Positions 35,453 to 45,009 of a stretch of 64,000 bases of DNA are shown one piece after another (positions within the stretch are counted from its first letter, which is position 1; every line of letters begins with the position of its first letter). The position numbers and the translations under genes are program-made. This DNA is from CBDUEF01 sp018063485 (GTDB lineage: Bacteria; Pseudomonadota; Alphaproteobacteria; Rhodobacterales; Rhodobacteraceae), in assembly GCA_037045435.1 (NCBI GenBank), contig JBAOID010000033.1, forward strand, positions 1-64,000, in the 5' to 3' direction. The notes under the pieces are model-generated. The model ran no database searches. It saw only the letters and a program-made list of their open reading frames with translations, and had not been told where the DNA came from.

Positions 35453-36538
35453 ATGCAGGCTCTTGAGGTTCGGGGTCTGACAAAGAGTTTTGGTGCGGTC
35501 GAAGTGCTGCGCGGTATAAGTTTCAGTGCAGATGTGGGCGAGTTCATCTGCCTTCTGGGGCCATCGGGCTGTGGCAAGTCGACTTTGCTGCGCTGTATCG
35601 CCGGGTTGGAGGCGGTGAGTGCAGGCAAGATCACGATTGACGGCCAAGACATGACGGCGGTTCCCCCGGCCAAGCGCAATCTGGCAATGGTGTTTCAATC
35701 CTACGCGCTTTATCCGCATTTGAACGTGCGCAAGAATATGGGCTTTGGGTTGTCGCTTCAGGGCATGAAGCGGGCCGAAATCGACCAGCGTATCAGTGAG
35801 GCGGCGCGCATCCTTGAAATTGGCGCATTGCTTGATCGCAAACCCCGCCAGCTTTCGGGCGGACAACGCCAGCGCGTGGCCATTGGTCGCGCCATCGTGC
35901 GCGACCCAAGTGTGTTTCTGTTTGATGAGCCTTTGTCCAACCTCGATGCCGCCTTGCGCACGCAGACCCGCTATGAGCTTGCGCGATTGCACAAGCAATT
36001 GGGCCGAACCATGCTGTTCGTCACCCATGATCAGATCGAGGCGATGACGCTGTCAAGCAAGGTCGTGGTGCTGAACGCCGGGCGGGTCGAGCAGATCGGC
36101 CCTCCGATGGAGCTGTATGATCGCCCGGCAAATCGCTTTGTGGCGGCGTTTATCGGCTCGCCTCAGATGAATTTCCTGAAAGCCACCCTGCGCGAATCTG
36201 GCGGTGCGATTTTGGTCGATTTGGCTGGCCAAAGTCTTTCCCTGCCGGTCCGGGCCGCGAATGTCGGGCAGGTTACCGAGGTTGGCCTTCGCCCCGAACA
36301 TATTCGCCTGCTTGCCCCCGGTGCGCCCGGACTTGCCGCGCGTGTCAGCACCATTGAACGATTGGGGGCCGAGACACTGGTTTTCGTGAAAACCCAAACC
36401 GAACAGGCCCTGGTTCTGCGGGCCGAGGGTGGTTTGGCCGTGGCCGAGGGTCAGGATGTCAGCCTCGCGATTGCCCCCGAGCATCTGCATTTCTTTGACC
36501 GTAATGGTGCGCGCGTCGATCTTGCTGCCAAAGATTGA
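35453..36538 (+). CDS. sugar ABC transporter ATPase (MalK/UgpC type)
   Basis: This 361-aa ATPase energises a carbohydrate importer. It has Walker A GPSGCGKST (about 37-45), a Q-loop in MVFQSYALYPHL, the signature LSGGQRQRVAIGRAIVRDP, Walker B FLFDEPLSNLDA, the switch His in FVTHDQIEAM, and a C-terminal TOBE/MalK regulatory domain (EVGLRPEHIRLL). The order ATPase-SBP-permease-permease-glycosidase is a full import and hydrolysis operon. An ATPase gene placed first is less common but occurs in alphaproteobacteria. Confidence 0.93.
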   Translation: MQALEVRGLTKSFGAVEVLRGISFSADVGEFICLLGPSGCGKSTLLRCIAGLEAVSAGKITIDGQDMTAVPPAKRNLAMVFQSYALYPHLNVRKNMGFGLSLQGMKRAEIDQRISEAARILEIGALLDRKPRQLSGGQRQRVAIGRAIVRDPSVFLFDEPLSNLDAALRTQTRYELARLHKQLGRTMLFVTHDQIEAMTLSSKVVVLNAGRVEQIGPPMELYDRPANRFVAAFIGSPQMNFLKATLRESGGAILVDLAGQSLSLPVRAANVGQVTEVGLRPEHIRLLAPGAPGLAARVSTIERLGAETLVFVKTQTEQALVLRAEGGLAVAEGQDVSLAIAPEHLHFFDRNGARVDLAAKD

Positions 36539-36584
36539 ACAAAACGACGGAACTGGGAGAGTTCCGCATAACCGGAGGACGACA

Positions 36585-37829
36585 ATGACCACAGTTTTCA
36601 AACCCATGCTTCTGGCCACCGGGCTGGCCTTTGCCGCCAATGCAGGGTGGGCCGATCAGACCCTGCGCTTTGCCACTTGGGACAGCAACGAAAGTCTCGA
36701 GATTCAGAAGGCCATCGCTGCCGTGTTCGAAAAGGCCCATCCAGGCGTGAAGGTTCAGGTCGAGGCCTATGGCGACGGCTATGACGCCAAACTTGCTGCA
36801 GGTTTCGGTGCGGGCGATGCACCTGATGTCATGTATATGTGGGATTTCCCCGCCTATGCCCCGTCTTTGCTGCCGCTTGATGGCTATCTTGCGGGTGAAA
36901 ATGGCTTGGATATGGCCGATTTTGCAGCCGGGCTGTTGCCCTATGCGCGCATCACCAATGAGGACGGAACCGCCAGCACATTGGGTATCCCGGCAGGCTA
37001 CACAACCTTTGTCACCTATTACAACAAGGACATGTTTGACAAAGCCGGACTGCCCTACCCGACCGAGGGCTGGACCTGGGCCGATCTGCGCGCCGATGCG
37101 GCAAAACTCGCCAGGCCGGATGAAAAGGTCTTTGGTTACGGCGTCGACGGCGACCCCGACCCCTATGATTTCGAAACCTTCCTGTGGAGCAACGGGTCTT
37201 CTTGGATCAGCCCCGATGGCAAAACCACTACCGGCTATCTGAACGCCCCGGCCAGCACCGAAGTGTTCCAGCAATTCGTCGATATGATCAAGGGTGGCGA
37301 GGCTGTGCTGTTCGGCGTTGGCGACAACGGCAGCTACCGCGAATTGTTCAATGCCGACAAACTGGGCATGGTGATCTCGGGTATCTGGCCGATGCCTGAT
37401 TTCGAGGCCGCCGGCAAGAATTTCGGCGTGGTGGGGCTGCCTTCGTTTGGCGGCAAGCCCGCGCACAGCAATGTGGGCATTTCCTCGCTCTCGATCGCCA
37501 AGGCGAGCAAGAATCCCGATCTGGCTTGGGAGTTTGTGAAGTTCTACTCAAGCCCCGAAGCCGTTGCGATGCGCACCAATGATATTCCGGTGCTGAACTC
37601 GGTGGCGAAATCCAAAGGCATGGCGGACAATCCGAAGTTTGCACCCTTTATCGCGATGCTGCCGCCAGCAGATGCGAACCTTTCGCCCGCCTTCCTGCGC
37701 AATGCAAATTGGGGCCGCGCTCAGGATGTTGTCAAAGAGGCAATCCAGCGGATCTATATCGAGCAAGACGGAATTCAGGCCATTCTGGATGACGCCGCAG
37801 CCCGAGCCGACAAGGCGCTCACCAAGTGA
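36585..37829 (+). CDS. sugar ABC transporter substrate-binding protein
   Basis: The periplasmic sugar-binding protein has 414 aa from the ATG at 36585; the open frame extends upstream but an ACCGGAGGACGAC ribosome-binding site fixes the start. The signal peptide (MLLATGLAFAANAGWA) is cut before DQTLRFATW. Family 1 features: AHPGVKVQVEAYGDGYDAKLAAGFGAGDAPDVMYMWDFPAY (in parts), a TTFVTYYNKDMFDKAGLPYPTEGWTW hinge (in parts), and ISSLSIAKASKNPDLAWEFVKF at the C-lobe. Operon context and the linked glycosidase point to an alpha-glucoside or similar oligosaccharide. Confidence 0.93.
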   Translation: MTTVFKPMLLATGLAFAANAGWADQTLRFATWDSNESLEIQKAIAAVFEKAHPGVKVQVEAYGDGYDAKLAAGFGAGDAPDVMYMWDFPAYAPSLLPLDGYLAGENGLDMADFAAGLLPYARITNEDGTASTLGIPAGYTTFVTYYNKDMFDKAGLPYPTEGWTWADLRADAAKLARPDEKVFGYGVDGDPDPYDFETFLWSNGSSWISPDGKTTTGYLNAPASTEVFQQFVDMIKGGEAVLFGVGDNGSYRELFNADKLGMVISGIWPMPDFEAAGKNFGVVGLPSFGGKPAHSNVGISSLSIAKASKNPDLAWEFVKFYSSPEAVAMRTNDIPVLNSVAKSKGMADNPKFAPFIAMLPPADANLSPAFLRNANWGRAQDVVKEAIQRIYIEQDGIQAILDDAAARADKALTK

Positions 37830-38762
37830 CGCGCCCTTTGGCAGCCCCCGCGAGGCGGCTTTCCTCCCGGTTCCAACCGGGGGCTGCCACCCCCTATCTG
37901 TTCATCGCCCCTTGGGTATTCGGCTTTGTGGCCTTTACCCTTGGGCCGCTGCTGTTTTCTCTCTACATCAGTTTCTTTGACTGGCCCTTGATTGGAGCGG
38001 CCAAATTCACTGGCGTTTCAAATTATGTCACCATCCTGACCGATGACACCGATTTCACCCGCTCGTTCTGGGTAACGATGAAATTCGCGGCCATGTTCGT
38101 GCCCAGCAATCTGATCGTGGCCCTGTTGCTTGCCATGCTGCTCAACCAACCGATGTTCGCCAGCGGTTTTTTCCGCGCGGCGTTTTACATGCCCTCGATC
38201 ATCTCGGGCGTTGCCCTGGTGACAATCTGGTCATGGCTTGTTGTCGCATGAATACGGCGTGATCAACTACATGCTGGCGCTCTTGGGGATAGGTCAAATC
38301 AATTGGTTGGGCAGTCCGAATTGGGCACCGGTTTCCATCGTGCTGGTCAGTCTGTGGAGCGTTGGTGCCACCATGCTGATCTTTCTGGCTGGGCTGAAAA
38401 GCATCTCGAAGGAATTATACGAAGCGGCAGGCCTTTCGGGCGTTGGCAAAGTCGGCCAGTTTTTCCTGATCACCCTGCCGCTGCTTTCGCCGGTCTTGCT
38501 GTTCAATCTTGTCACCACCGTGATTGCGGCCTTTCAGCAACTGACACTGGCTTTGCTGCTGACGGGCGGTGGGCCGATCAAATCCACTTACATGCTGGCG
38601 ATGTATATCTATGACACCGCCTTCAAATATCAGGACATGGGCTATGCCGCCGCAATGTCCTGGCTGATGCTGTTGTTGATCATCGCCCTGACTTTGGTGA
38701 TATTCAAATTCTCCAGCATGTGGGTGTTTTACGAAACCGAAGTCAAAAGGGACAAGTCATGA
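37826..38762 (+). pseudogene. sugar ABC transporter permease (MalF/UgpA type), one frameshift
   Basis: This is the first permease of the sugar importer. The first frame ends VALVTIWSWL at about 38238, and the second continues LSHEYGVINYMLALLGI. Removing one base from the ggcttgttgtcg stretch joins them. The EAA loop (LYEAAGLSGVGKVGQFFLITLPLLSP) and six hydrophobic segments are intact. It would be about 311 aa, the normal length. The start overlaps the SBP stop, and the stop overlaps the MalG-type gene by 4 bases (ATGA). A sequencing error is likely. Confidence 0.85.
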
Positions 38763-39592
38763 CCATTTTTCGGTTGACCCCCGGCAGCATCCTCAAATGG
38801 GCCTTGCTGCTCTCGGTGACGCTGTTGTTCCTGTTCCCGTTTTACTGGACTTTTGTAACCGCCATCAAAGCCAAGCCAGAGCTGTTGACATGGCCGCCCG
38901 TTTGGTGGCCCGAAACGCCACTTTGGACCAACTTTTCCGATGCCTGGGCCGCACAACCCTTTGGCACTTATCTGAAGAACTCAGTCTTGGTGACACTGCT
39001 GTCCACCATTGGCCAATTGCTGTCCTCTTCCCTTGTGGCCTTCGGCTTTGCCCGCTTTGATTTCCCGGGCCGCAATTTCTTGTTCATGGTGCTTTTGGCC
39101 GCGATGATGGTGCCATGGGATGTCACGATGATCCCGCTCTATATGGAATTCAACTGGCTGGGTTGGATCAATACCCTGAAACCGCTGATCATCCCGGCAT
39201 GGTTTGGCGCGCCGTTTTTCATCTTTCTGTTGCGGCAATTCATCATGTCGATCCCGCGCGAACTGGATGAAGCGGCCAAGATGGATGGGGCCAATATTTT
39301 TCAGATTTACTGGAAGATCCATCTGCCGCTGATGTTGCCGGCACTGGTTCTGGTGGGCACCTTTCAGGTTCTTGCCGCCTGGAACGATTACCTTGGCCCG
39401 CTTATCTTTCTGAACGATGAAAGCAAATACACGCTGACTCTGGGTCTGGCCCGGTTCAAGACCCTGCATGATACCAACCTCACCGCCCTGGCGGCGATGA
39501 CGATCATTCTGGTTCTGCCGCCCCTTGTGTTGTTTCTGACTGCGCAGCGCTATATCTTGGACAGCTCTCTTTCCTCGGGCATCAAGGGTTAG
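38759..39592 (+). CDS. sugar ABC transporter permease (MalG type)
   Basis: The second permease has 277 aa, with an N-terminal helix (ALLLSVTLLFLFPFYWTFVTAIK) and five further helices. The EAA loop is SIPRELDEAAKMDGANIFQIYWKIHLPLMLPAL (in parts), with its conserved Gly. It ends in the typical RYILDSSLSSGIKG (GLxxGAVKG-like) tail. It pairs with the MalF-type protein. The start overlaps the previous stop. Confidence 0.93.
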   Translation: MTIFRLTPGSILKWALLLSVTLLFLFPFYWTFVTAIKAKPELLTWPPVWWPETPLWTNFSDAWAAQPFGTYLKNSVLVTLLSTIGQLLSSSLVAFGFARFDFPGRNFLFMVLLAAMMVPWDVTMIPLYMEFNWLGWINTLKPLIIPAWFGAPFFIFLLRQFIMSIPRELDEAAKMDGANIFQIYWKIHLPLMLPALVLVGTFQVLAAWNDYLGPLIFLNDESKYTLTLGLARFKTLHDTNLTALAAMTIILVLPPLVLFLTAQRYILDSSLSSGIKG

Positions 39593-39595
39593 TCG

Positions 39596-41312
39596 ATGGA
39601 TTGGCCAGACTTGCGCGCTGATCTGTTCGATCCCCAAAAGGTGCCGTTTTCGCGCCGGGGCAGTTTCATCGCGATTTCATGGCTGGCCGAGGATGCGGCC
39701 TTCTGGTTGCGCAACCTGCGCGGCGGGGATGAGCACACTGATCTCGGGCGGATGCTGCGGCTTGATCTCTTGGATACACAAGGAGCCATCATTGATGCAC
39801 AATGGAGTCTGACACCTGATTGCCTGACCGCCCGCACCAGGGGCGGCGCAATTCACCTCTCATTTGATGGGCCGGACAGGCTGGTTTTCCGCGGGAATGG
39901 TCCGGGACTGCGGCTGTCGACGGGGGCCAGCAAATACAACTATGCCCAATCCGCGCCCGGCCATGTGCATGTCTGTATTGCCCGACAGGATTTGCGCTGC
40001 AACATCGCGCTTGAGGTTGGTGGCCTGAACTTGGGCGCTGTCTGGAACGGGTTGTCCTCCGATCAGATCAAACTGGATTTGCAGCCCGCCAGTGGTGCGC
40101 TGGAAGGTCGGATTGATCTTTTTCGGATCGACCCCATTGGCGCGCCATTCCACACGCAACCCCAGGCGGCGCAACGGATTGCCGATGAGTTTGCCGATTT
40201 TCGGAATGCCCTCCCCAAGGGTGGGCCGGAATTTGCGGCAGGGCACCTTTTGGCCAGCTATATCCTGTGGTCGGCCTATGTCCCGGCTGAGGGCGCTCTG
40301 GCCCATCCGGCGATCTATATGTCCAAGAACTGGATGACGAATATCTGGTCCTGGGATCATTGCTTTGTTGCCCTCGCCTTCGGTAGAAGCGCGCCCGATC
40401 TGGCCTTTGAACAGATGCAGGCGATCTTTGCGGCGCAAAGTGTCTCGGGCCGCCTGCCAGATTATATCAATGATCGCTATGCCTATTGGGCCTTTACCAA
40501 ACCTCCGGTGCATGGCTGGACCTTCGCGCAACTGCGCAAACTGGCGCCCGAGTATTACACCCCACAGCGTAAGCGGCAGGTGCTGCATTGGCTGGACAGG
40601 CAAACCCGTTTCTGGCTGTCTGGCCCCTGTCTTGGCGACCTGCCCGCCTATCGCCATGGCAATGATGCGGGCTGGGACAATGCAACCTGCTTTGCCGAAG
40701 GCGGGCCATTGGTGGGGCCTGATCTGGCGACGTTTCTGATCCTGCAACTGGATGAAATCACCCGACTTCACACCGAGTTGGGCAATATCGCGCAGGCAAG
40801 AACCACCCGCCAACAGGCGGATGAATTGTGTAAGGCCCTGCTGACGGATCTGTGGGACGGTGCCGGGTTTGTGGCCAGATTGCAAAACGATGGCCGCGTT
40901 GTCACCACCGGGCAATCGTTGCTGCTTTTCCTGCCACTGTTGTTGGGCACCCGCCTGCCAGCCGAAATGCGCGCAAGCCCTGCTGTCCAGGCTTTTGCGG
41001 CCGGGTCAGTATCTTACCGAACACGGGCTTGCCACCGAAGCCACCGACAGCCCGCTTTACCGCGCCAACGGCTATTGGCGTGGCCCGATCTGGGCCCCCA
41101 CGACGGCGCTGTTTGTAGATGCTCTGAACCGCTGCGGTGAAAACGCGGCAGCCCTTCAGATCGCCCGGCGCTATTGCCAGATGTGCAACACTTCGGGCAT
41201 GGCTGAAAACAACGATGCGCTGACCGGACAGGGCCTGCACGATCCCGCCTTTGCCTGGACATCTGCGGTCTTTCTGCGGCTGGGTGAATCCTTGCTCGCT
41301 ACCGATGCTTGA
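39596..41312 (+). pseudogene. MGH1/trehalase-like (alpha/alpha)6-barrel glycosidase, one frameshift
   Basis: This cytoplasmic glycosidase of about 571 aa would act on the sugar imported by the four preceding genes. A beta-sandwich N-terminal part (to about residue 200) is followed by an (alpha/alpha)6 barrel with MSKNWMTNIWSWDHCFVALAF, GRLPDYINDRYAYW, the DLPAYRHGNDAGWDNAT motif (probable catalytic Asp) and, after the shift, YRANGYWRGPIWAPTT. Joining requires removing one g in the ggg at about 41003-41005. The architecture is that of the MGH1-like group, which includes mannosylglycerate and glucosylglycerate hydrolases, and of GH37/GH63. The 3' end overlaps the convergent permease by 14 bases. 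Confidence 0.8.
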
Positions 41313-42915
41313 CGTGGAATTTACGTTCGATCGAGGCAATCAGACTGGCCGCGACCAGCGTCAGCAGCAGATAGAAGATCGCCGCCGAATTATAGGGTGC
41401 AAAGGGCAGGAAGCTGGCCGATTGAAACTCGCGCATGCGCTGGGTTACATCACGTATCGACAGGATCGAGAGCAACGAGGTGTCTTTCAAGATGGCGATA
41501 AACTCATTTCCCAAGGGCGGAATGATGATGCGGAACGCTTGCGGGACGATCACCAGACGTGCCGTCTGCCAACCTGTCAAGCCCAGGCTGCGGGCGGCCT
41601 CGATCTGACCCACCGGCACCGCCTTGATGCCCGAGCGGAAAATCTCGGCCAGATAAGCCGAATAGGCCAGCGCCATGGCGACAATCCCGCGCAGCATGTT
41701 CGGCGGATCAATAAAACCGCCGGTTGATTGCTTGATCGCGCCGCTTAACGGCAGGCCGATATAAAGAATGATAACCAGCATCGGAATGCCGCGAATTGTG
41801 TCGATGATGAATTCTGCCCCCACCGAAAGCGGATGGCGCGTGTGCATATAGCCGCCAAGCGTCAGCAGCCCGATCATCAACGCCAATACTGAAAAAGCAG
41901 CACCTGCCGCCTTGTTGCCATCGGGCAGGGCTGCTGTCTGCCATAGCTCGGCCACCCCGTTGGGCAGATTGGCCAGCGGAACCAAAGCCGCCGACACATC
42001 TGGTTGAGAGGTCAACGCCGCTACAGCCGCCGCAGGATCCTTGGCGGTCTTGAGAGGCATATCCTCGCTGACAGCCCCTGGAAACCGCCCATAGCGCACC
42101 GCATCAATCAGGGCTTGTGGCGTGCCGGGCGCGACCGCAACCTTGCCCTCAAGACTGCCCACCAGGGCAAATTCGGCTTTGGGCTGGGCAAACTGCCAAA
42201 CAGCCGCCACAACCGCCGCCAGCACGATGAAGGCAAACATCGGAAAGGTCCGGCGCACAGGGCTTAATTGCATCAAGCCGATCCAGATCAGCCCCAGACC
42301 AACGGCGAGAAAATAGGCCATGATCGCCGCGCGCAGGGTGATCGCCACCCCCGAGGCAAAGCCAAGATAGGCGAAAAGCAGCAGGTAAATCAGCCCGGCT
42401 CCATTGATCGCTCGAACAAACCAACGGCCCAGATCGCGTGCAGCCCCCTGCAGCCATAGCGCAGCAAAGCCCAAGAGATTCAGGATCAGATAGATCAGGA
42501 CGGCGCGGTGAAACAGCGCGTCAGTTGCGGCAAATGCCATATCCGTCAGCCTGCGCGGGGTCTCGCCTCGAACCACAAGATCCGAGGTGAAACCATCCAC
42601 CGCGTTGGCAACCACTGAGGCGGCGAAGGGCAAGCCCGCACCACCAAGCAAGAGGCCAGCGCTTGTGATCGAGATCAAGGCGGCAATAATCGCCCAGATC
42701 GGGCGTGACAGATGCCATTGCGCCACCGCCAGCCCCGCCCCAAACGCCATCAGCACAAGGCAAAACCCGATCAGCAGATCTTTCGCTCCGGCATCAATCC
42801 CGACGATGGCCGAAAGCGAACGGCTGTAGTCGGGACTGCTGACAAAAAGGTAAATGATGAAAGGCATTGCAAAAAGAATCACCAGATTGCTAGGCCGCAG
42901 CTTGGTCAGAAACAT
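41299..42915 (-). CDS. polar amino-acid ABC permease with large N-terminal extension
   Basis: At 538 aa this is more than twice the usual size of a HisM/GlnP permease. Residues about 1-235 hold six or seven hydrophobic helices. Residues about 245-325 are a soluble segment (EFALVGSLEGKVAVAPGTPQ, FPGAVSEDMPLKT, LTSQPDVSAALVPLANLP) that resembles half of a periplasmic binding-protein fold. Residues about 340-530 are the normal permease core with the EAA loop SGIKAVPVGQIEAARSLGLTGWQ. The SBP gene follows 78 bases upstream, but there is no ATPase; it probably shares one, perhaps that at 47074. I recognise no characterised protein with this layout. Confidence 0.85.
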   Translation of the reverse strand: MFLTKLRPSNLVILFAMPFIIYLFVSSPDYSRSLSAIVGIDAGAKDLLIGFCLVLMAFGAGLAVAQWHLSRPIWAIIAALISITSAGLLLGGAGLPFAASVVANAVDGFTSDLVVRGETPRRLTDMAFAATDALFHRAVLIYLILNLLGFAALWLQGAARDLGRWFVRAINGAGLIYLLLFAYLGFASGVAITLRAAIMAYFLAVGLGLIWIGLMQLSPVRRTFPMFAFIVLAAVVAAVWQFAQPKAEFALVGSLEGKVAVAPGTPQALIDAVRYGRFPGAVSEDMPLKTAKDPAAAVAALTSQPDVSAALVPLANLPNGVAELWQTAALPDGNKAAGAAFSVLALMIGLLTLGGYMHTRHPLSVGAEFIIDTIRGIPMLVIILYIGLPLSGAIKQSTGGFIDPPNMLRGIVAMALAYSAYLAEIFRSGIKAVPVGQIEAARSLGLTGWQTARLVIVPQAFRIIIPPLGNEFIAILKDTSLLSILSIRDVTQRMREFQSASFLPFAPYNSAAIFYLLLTLVAASLIASIERKFHVKHR

Positions 42916-42993
42916 GGTGATCCCATATGCCGTTCTTGCTCAATGTGCCGGGACAGGTCAGACCCGGCACCTTTGTTTATCAGTACAAAACCG

Positions 42994-43740
42994 TTATTTC
43001 GCGGTCCAGTATTTTGCGATCAACGCATCCAACGTGCCATCGGCCTTGATCTCGGCCAGCCCTTCGTTGAATGCTGCCACATTCGGATCGCCTTTGCGGA
43101 ACACCAGGCCCAAGGGATCCGATTGCAGATCCTTGATTCCCACCACCAACTCGCCGGCGAACTCCTTGTCATAGGCCGGGCCATTGGCACCATTGATCAC
43201 CACGCCATCGACATCGCCATTTTTCAGCGCCAGCACCGAAGCGTTGAAGGTGTCATAAGCCAGAACATTGCCATCCCCGACAATCGAGTTGGCCAGTTCG
43301 GCATCGGTGGTGTTGGCCTGCGCCGACAGCTTTTTGCCATTGGTCTTGAAATCATCCAAGGTCAGGCCCTGATCGGCGGCGCGCACCAGAATGGCTTGGC
43401 CGTTGATGATATAGGGCTCGGTGAAATCCATCACCTTCTGCCGCTCTTCGGTGATTGAGACCCCCGAGGCCACCATGTCAAAGCTGCCCTGATCCAGCGC
43501 CGCAAAGATACCATCCCAGCCGGTGGTGATAAATTCAGCAGTGCAGTTGATCTTGGCGCAGATGGCGTTGACCACATCCACGTCAAAACCGGTGATCTGG
43601 CCGGTGGCGGTATCAATGAATTCCATCGGTGGCGAGGTCGTGTCAGACCCGACCTTCAATGCCGCACCCCCCAGATCCGCCGCACTCAACGGCCCGGTCA
43701 CCAGCGCAAACGCCAGTGCAATCGAGATTTTCTTCATCAT
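42994..43740 (-). CDS. amino-acid ABC transporter substrate-binding protein (family 3)
   Basis: This 248-aa periplasmic receptor has the signal peptide MMKKISIALAFALVTGPLSA. It has the family motifs LKVGSDTTSPPMEFID, GFDVDVVNAICAKI, FDMVASGVSITEERQKVMDFTEPYI (in parts), GVVINGANGPAYDKE and a final ALIAKYW. It transfers a polar amino acid to the permease at 41299. The two genes form an incomplete importer without its own ATPase. The LacI gene lies just upstream on the same strand. Confidence 0.92.
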   Translation of the reverse strand: MMKKISIALAFALVTGPLSAADLGGAALKVGSDTTSPPMEFIDTATGQITGFDVDVVNAICAKINCTAEFITTGWDGIFAALDQGSFDMVASGVSITEERQKVMDFTEPYIINGQAILVRAADQGLTLDDFKTNGKKLSAQANTTDAELANSIVGDGNVLAYDTFNASVLALKNGDVDGVVINGANGPAYDKEFAGELVVGIKDLQSDPLGLVFRKGDPNVAAFNEGLAEIKADGTLDALIAKYWTAK

Positions 43741-43779
43741 GTCATGTCTCCCTTTTTGACAGCAGTTGATTGTTGAACC

Positions 43780-44835
43780 TTATCCACCCAGTTGATCGGT
43801 CTGCCGTATCACCAATTCAGGGCGAAACATCTTTGCCAGTTCCGACGGGCTTTCCCCTGCCAATCGACGCAACAGAAAAGCACCGAGCCGCTCGCCCAAG
43901 CGCGCGATCGGCAGGTAGAGCGTGGTCAGAGGCGGGGCAAAATAGGCACTGACATTGATGTCGTCATAGGCAATCACCGAAGCGTCCCGCCCCACGATCA
44001 GGCTCAATTCGGCCAATCCTGCCAGCACACCCAGGGTTGTGGCTTCGTTGACGCAAACAAACCCGGTCGGCGGATTGTCCCGCGCCCGCAATTCCAATGT
44101 GCTGGCCTTGCCAAACCGTGCCGTCAAATCCCCCGAAATGATCAGATCATCGGAACAGGACACTCCGGCTGCCGCAAATGCGGCCCGGAATCCGTCGATT
44201 TTGGCCAGGGCATAGGCCATTTCTTCTGGCGGATTAACCAAGGCGATCCGTTTGTGGCCGCCAGCAAGCAAGCGTTCGGTTGCGGCATATGCCGCCCATT
44301 CGCTGTCAACATCAACATAGGGATAGACCAATGGTCGTCGGCACCGTCCCATGGTCACAAAGGGAAAGCCTGCCGCAAGCAAATAGTCGATCCGCGCGTC
44401 ATTGGCGCGGATACCCGAAAAGATCAGCCCATCGGCCAGACCCTGCGAAACTATCCTGCGTGCCGTTTCCAGCCCGTCTTCGGCGTCGCGCACGATATGC
44501 ACGGCCATGCGGTAGGGCGTCGCTTCCAGCGCCGCACTGATCCCCCCAAGTATCTGGGTATATTCGACGCCATCCCATTCGAAATCAGTCGCATTGGTAA
44601 CCGGCATCAAAACCGCAATCTGATAGGTCAGCCCCGTGCGCAAGGACATCCCGCGCAGACTGGCCTGATAGCCGATCTTTTCCGCAGCATTGCGGATCAG
44701 TTGCTTGGTTTCCACTGTAACCACCGGCGAATCATTCAGCGCCTTGGAAATAGTCGCAATCGAAAACCCGGTCTCTTGCGACAGGGTTTTGATCGTGGGA
44801 CGGCGCTTTGTGCTTTCTGGCCTTGGTTTTTTCAT
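43780..44835 (-). CDS. LacI-family transcriptional regulator
   Basis: This 351-aa repressor has a helix-turn-helix TIKTLSQETGFSIATISKALN (about 13-32), a hinge helix with ETKQLIRNAAEKIGYQAS, and a periplasmic-binding-protein-like effector domain (DGLIFSGIRANDARIDYLLAAGFPFVTMGR in parts, GFVCVNEATTLGVLAGLAE, SVIAYDDINVSAYFAPPLTTL). The ATG at 44835 gives the normal start MKKPRPESTKRRPT. It probably binds the ACGATT sites at 44912 and 35329 and so controls the sugar importer operon. A sugar or sugar phosphate is the expected inducer. Confidence 0.92.
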   Translation of the reverse strand: MKKPRPESTKRRPTIKTLSQETGFSIATISKALNDSPVVTVETKQLIRNAAEKIGYQASLRGMSLRTGLTYQIAVLMPVTNATDFEWDGVEYTQILGGISAALEATPYRMAVHIVRDAEDGLETARRIVSQGLADGLIFSGIRANDARIDYLLAAGFPFVTMGRCRRPLVYPYVDVDSEWAAYAATERLLAGGHKRIALVNPPEEMAYALAKIDGFRAAFAAAGVSCSDDLIISGDLTARFGKASTLELRARDNPPTGFVCVNEATTLGVLAGLAELSLIVGRDASVIAYDDINVSAYFAPPLTTLYLPIARLGERLGAFLLRRLAGESPSELAKMFRPELVIRQTDQLGG

Positions 44836-44907
44836 GGTGCCTCTGACTGCCTGCGCCTTTGAAAGGCGCGAACCTGTGGCGGCGTGCCTTTCAACATTAG
44901 CGTGAAA

Positions 44908-44927
44908 TAAAAACGATTTCAATCGTT
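44908..44927. promoter_or_regulatory. LacI-type operator candidate, site 2
   Basis: AACGATT (44912-44918), centre TC, AATCGTT (44921-44927) is a perfect 16-base inverted repeat in the divergent spacer between the LacI and DeoR genes. The left part ATAAAAACGATTT is shared exactly with the palindrome at 35329. Confidence 0.7.
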
Positions 44928-45009
44928 CGATTCAACAGGCCGGGCCTGCTTGTCCGCATTCTTTGCGGGCAATGTTGTCAAATGCCCCGCGCTGCCCGAT
45001 ACTGGCGCG

